Positions 63,609 through 64,000 of a DNA stretch of 64,000 nucleotides are shown piece by piece (position 1 is the stretch's first letter; each line of letters starts with the position of its first letter). The stretch covers positions 62,001 through 126,000 of the forward strand of contig JAAYVZ010000141.1 in the NCBI GenBank assembly GCA_012516935.1, written 5' to 3'. The position numbers and the translations under genes were made by a program. This DNA is from Holophagae bacterium (lineage in GTDB: Bacteria > Acidobacteriota > Thermoanaerobaculia > Thermoanaerobaculales > Thermoanaerobaculaceae). A model generated the notes under the pieces. It was not told the DNA's origin. It did no database searches and saw only the letters and a list, made by a program, of their open reading frames with translations.

Positions 63609-64000
63609 TCAGGAAACGAGCGCCTCGCTGCCAGCCAACCTGGCGAGCGCTTCGGGGTCGAGGACGGTGACGACCGGGCCCTCGACCCGCACAACGCCCT
63701 GTTTCTCGATCTTTCTGAACGTCCGCGACAGGACCTCGGGGGCGGTGCCGCACAGCGAGGCAACCACGTGCTTGGGCTCTTCCAGGCGCAGCGAGGCGCC
63801 GCGCAGGTTCGCCACCCCGGAGCGGACGCACGCGGACCACAGGTAGGCGGCGACTCGCTCCTCGACGCTGCGCAGGGCGAGGCCGTCGATGAGGTCGACG
63901 AGCCGCCGCATCCACACCGAGAACGACGTCAGAATGGCGACCGCCACCTCCGGGCGCCGGTGCAGCAACGCCACCAGATCGGCGGCGCTCACGCGGGCCA
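63609..64000 (-). CDS. Crp/Fnr-family transcriptional regulator, 5' end beyond window
   Basis: The frame is open to the window edge, so only the C-terminal 130 or so residues are visible: the dimer helix (VSAADLVALLHRRPEVAVAIL, then WMRRLVDLIDGLALRSVEERVAAYL) and the winged helix-turn-helix (EPKHVVASLCGTAPEVLSRTFRKI, GVVRVEGPVVTVLDPEAL). The N-terminal cNMP/Fe-S sensing domain lies outside, so the ligand is unknown. An internal GTG at 63992 is unlikely to be the true start because it would leave only half a protein. Confidence 0.85.
   Translation of the reverse strand, partial: ARVSAADLVALLHRRPEVAVAILTSFSVWMRRLVDLIDGLALRSVEERVAAYLWSACVRSGVANLRGASLRLEEPKHVVASLCGTAPEVLSRTFRKIEKQGVVRVEGPVVTVLDPEALARLAGSEALVS

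Overview
The window is GC-rich, densely packed bacterial chromosome with no insertion sequence, prophage or CRISPR array. The gene content points to a diderm, probably an acidobacterium. It has a TonB-dependent receptor with an N-terminal carboxypeptidase-regulatory-like domain, glycosyltransferases of LPS-core type, a TTG/GTG-rich start-codon set, futalosine-pathway menaquinone synthesis (mqnA), a cbb3 oxidase and a long-form urocanate hydratase. The phylum is an inference from gene families; no rRNA is present to confirm it.

Layout. 1-9 kb: an unidentified partial gene, comM, a CvpA-like protein, an LTA-synthase-like sulfatase-fold enzyme, folD-coaE, rdgB and an FHA-GAF-adenylate cyclase. 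9-16 kb: a solo TonB receptor with a strong terminator, a group-II-intron-like RNA remnant, rlpA-purB and a GGDEF diguanylate cyclase. 16-25 kb: a repeat cluster, a PLP decarboxylase, mtnA-tsaD, lepA, lepB, a small membrane protein and an amino-acid permease. 25-33 kb: hutU, feoABC, udp, a class II photolyase and an MFS carrier. 33-41 kb: an internally deleted cation antiporter, a giant M1-M28-PDZ peptidase, a secreted YPNG-repeat protein, a circularly permuted phosphoglycerate mutase and glgC. 41-48 kb: uppP and the cbb3 operon ccoS-N-O-P-I plus a His/Met-containing membrane protein. 48-53 kb: a nitroreductase, an ECF sigma/anti-sigma pair, a glycosidase-like protein, a hypothetical gene and mqnA. 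53-64 kb, all on the minus strand: rho, engB, lon, clpX, clpP, tig, tRNA-Leu, tRNA-Lys, two glycosyltransferases, a YmdB-type phosphodiesterase and a partial Crp/Fnr regulator.

Most of the window is housekeeping: proteostasis, folate and CoA metabolism, tRNA modification, iron uptake and respiration. Genes are often joined by 1-14 bp overlaps. Two start types recur. One has a -10-like hexamer exactly 6 nt before the start codon and no Shine-Dalgarno sequence, which suggests leaderless mRNAs. The other has a -10 about 15-25 nt upstream and a GGAG-type Shine-Dalgarno.

The most striking item is the phosphoglycerate mutase at 37834-39399. Its two halves are in reversed order relative to every iPGM I know, with nearly all active-site residues kept. 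Other unusual items are the M1-M28-PDZ fusion, the shortened antiporter beside it, the glycosyltransferase whose stop codon lies inside tRNA-Lys, and the orphan group-II-intron-like RNA end.
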